NCBI RefSeq assembly: GCF_001540865.1
Contig: NC_033624.1
Coordinates: 733,238-797,237, forward strand
Source of the DNA: Ananas comosus
Lineage: Eukaryota; Streptophyta; Magnoliopsida; Poales; Bromeliaceae
Direction of reading: 5' to 3'
DNA length: 64,000 nt
Below the pieces are notes generated by a model. That model ran no database searches. It was not told the DNA's origin and saw only the letters and a list, made by a program, of their open reading frames with translations. Positions 62,921 to 64,000 of the stretch are shown in pieces. The translations under genes were made by a program, and so were the position numbers. Position 1 is the first letter of the stretch; every line of letters starts with the position of its first letter.

Positions 62921-63360
62921 TTTTTTTTGAGAGAAAGATAGCATGCTACCTGTTTCATTCAATAATTAGATGAATTCAACTACATAGAGTGAGCCAGCCA
63001 GAGTCTTAGAAAGATAAAGAAACAAAAAAAAAAAGAAAACTAAAAGAAAGCAGAATAGAAGCGACAACAAGTGTCGAAAGAAAGGATATTACAAACACGG
63101 ATATCCTCTATCTTTACAAAAGACGGCCCACTTCTTCGCCAGCACTCCAATATGATGAGCAGCTGAGATAGTGTTAGAGAGTAGGTTTCGAAAAATAACA
63201 TTTTTTCTTTCACGCTGAATTGTCCATCACATAGTTGTTACAAGTATCTGAGCCTTCAAAGTGTCCGGCTGTAACCCTCTCCCCAGCAGCTTCTCCGAGA
63301 TGGTATAAACGTCATCAAAAGAGGAAGGGACATGGAGCTCATCAAGGAGTCAATTATAGA
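62921..63360 (-). pseudogene. 5'-truncated, broken LINE remnant
   Basis: A T run (62921-62928) is the poly(A) end. The complement then shows the shared tail (TGAATGAAACAGGTAGCATG). Further in, minus-strand reading around 63090-63340 gives LINE ORF2 C-terminal-like sequence (DELHVPSSFDD..., then WTIQRERKNVIFRN), with at least one in-frame stop before the WTIQ block. The 13-bp TSD found for the 7.9-kb copy has no counterpart here; a TSD was not found. Confidence 0.65.
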
Positions 63361-64000
63361 GAAATAGATAGGCAATACAATAAAATGTTAAACTATTGTA
63401 ACTTCTTTTTACCTATGTGCTAATCTGAAAAAATTGTGATGACTACAATTCCAAAGTCACCGACTTCCTATTTACCAAACCACCATGGCAAAAAAAATTT
63501 CACGTAAATTTTAATTTAATTTAAAAAATTTTCAAACTGAAAATCAATTAAGAGCAAATAAACAGGCCCTTTATAGACCCTGAATTTTCGTATGAATCTA
63601 CTATATTCAGTAGGCCACCTAGAAAAACACGTGACAAACATATATACTTGGTACAAAATTACCATAAATATAAAATATTATGAAAACCACTCCAGTAGTA
63701 ACTAGTAAGTCAAATTTAACCACCACCCTTTGGTTTAAAATTACAGCGCTTTAATATCTTTTTTTAACTTCTAAGATCTATGCAAAAAACAAAAACAACA
63801 ATTATAAACCCTGCGTTTTTTAATTAAACCAGAGAAAAATTTAAGTTGCAAATTATTCCCCACGTAGAGCCCCTTCTGTGGGTGCACGTAACGAAGCCTT
63901 TTTGGTGACAGGAACGGCAACTACAAAACCACACTTTCTCTCTAAAAAGGCGCGGGCTGCAGAAGCCGTATAAGCCTTTGCCCTTTATGTTGACATCCAT
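63361..64000. other. Intergenic right edge, no gene assigned
   Basis: AT-rich until about 63860, then a more GC-rich, promoter- or leader-like stretch to the end (GGCGCGGGCTGCAGAAGCC). A gene may begin just beyond the window; nothing in the visible bases settles it. Confidence 0.35.

Overview
This is nuclear DNA from a flowering plant, most likely a monocot. All long genes are split by GT-AG introns, the gaps are AT-rich and full of MITEs, (TA)n and (GA/CT)n, and the KNOX protein resembles rice OSH71/OSH6. A non-grass monocot such as pineapple would fit, but the species cannot be fixed from the sequence alone. Four single N characters (15750, 45801, 49091, 55327) mark unresolved joins.

There are eight genes. 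From left to right: ALDH22A1 aldehyde dehydrogenase (minus, 461-5955, 14 coding exons, 595 aa); a small secreted PMEI/invertase-inhibitor-like protein (plus, 7019-7632, 2 exons, 178 aa); an INO80-complex subunit-B/IES2-like protein with a PAPA-1 region and HIT zinc finger (minus, 10985-14179, 6 coding exons, 556 aa); a cysteine-rich receptor-like kinase (minus, 17897-21403, 7 exons, 648 aa); an RPAP3-like TPR protein (plus, 29267-33725, 12 exons, about 465 aa); an intronless GRAS regulator (plus, 34851-36518, 555 aa); cytochrome c oxidase subunit 5C with a 2.2-kb leader intron (plus, 40330-40524, 64 aa); and a class I KNOX homeobox gene with a 5.8-kb third intron (plus, 54856-61935, 5 exons, 315 aa). 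Reading frame continued across every junction I list; only the end of RPAP3 exon 2 is uncertain.

The genes do not form one pathway. They are housekeeping genes (ALDH22A1, INO80B, RPAP3, COX5C) mixed with signalling and developmental genes (CRK, GRAS, KNOX, PMEI). The KNOX, CRK and PMEI set resembles the Arabidopsis KNAT2-CRK2-CRK3-EDA24 neighbourhood, and the INO80B-like and RPAP3-like pair resembles At1g56460-At1g56440, so this may be an old conserved gene order loosened by transposons.

The gaps hold an unusually readable set of mobile elements. They include three short retroposons with exact target-site duplications (7910-8586, 9386-9486, 49991-50169) and a fourth copy near 62.9-63.4 kb, all sharing one 3' tail. 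There is a Tourist-like MITE (8751-9005), a second TTA-flanked MITE (23061-23783), a hAT-like MITE (26206-26544), two Helitron-like 3' ends (25801 plus, 42347 minus), a 1.74-kb Mutator-like foldback element with an exact 9-bp duplication (50523-52265), and a 518-bp CACTA element inside the KNOX intron (59854-60371). The most unusual region is 44.1-49.1 kb, a chain of related foldback elements whose ends are themselves (TA)n(GA)n microsatellites.
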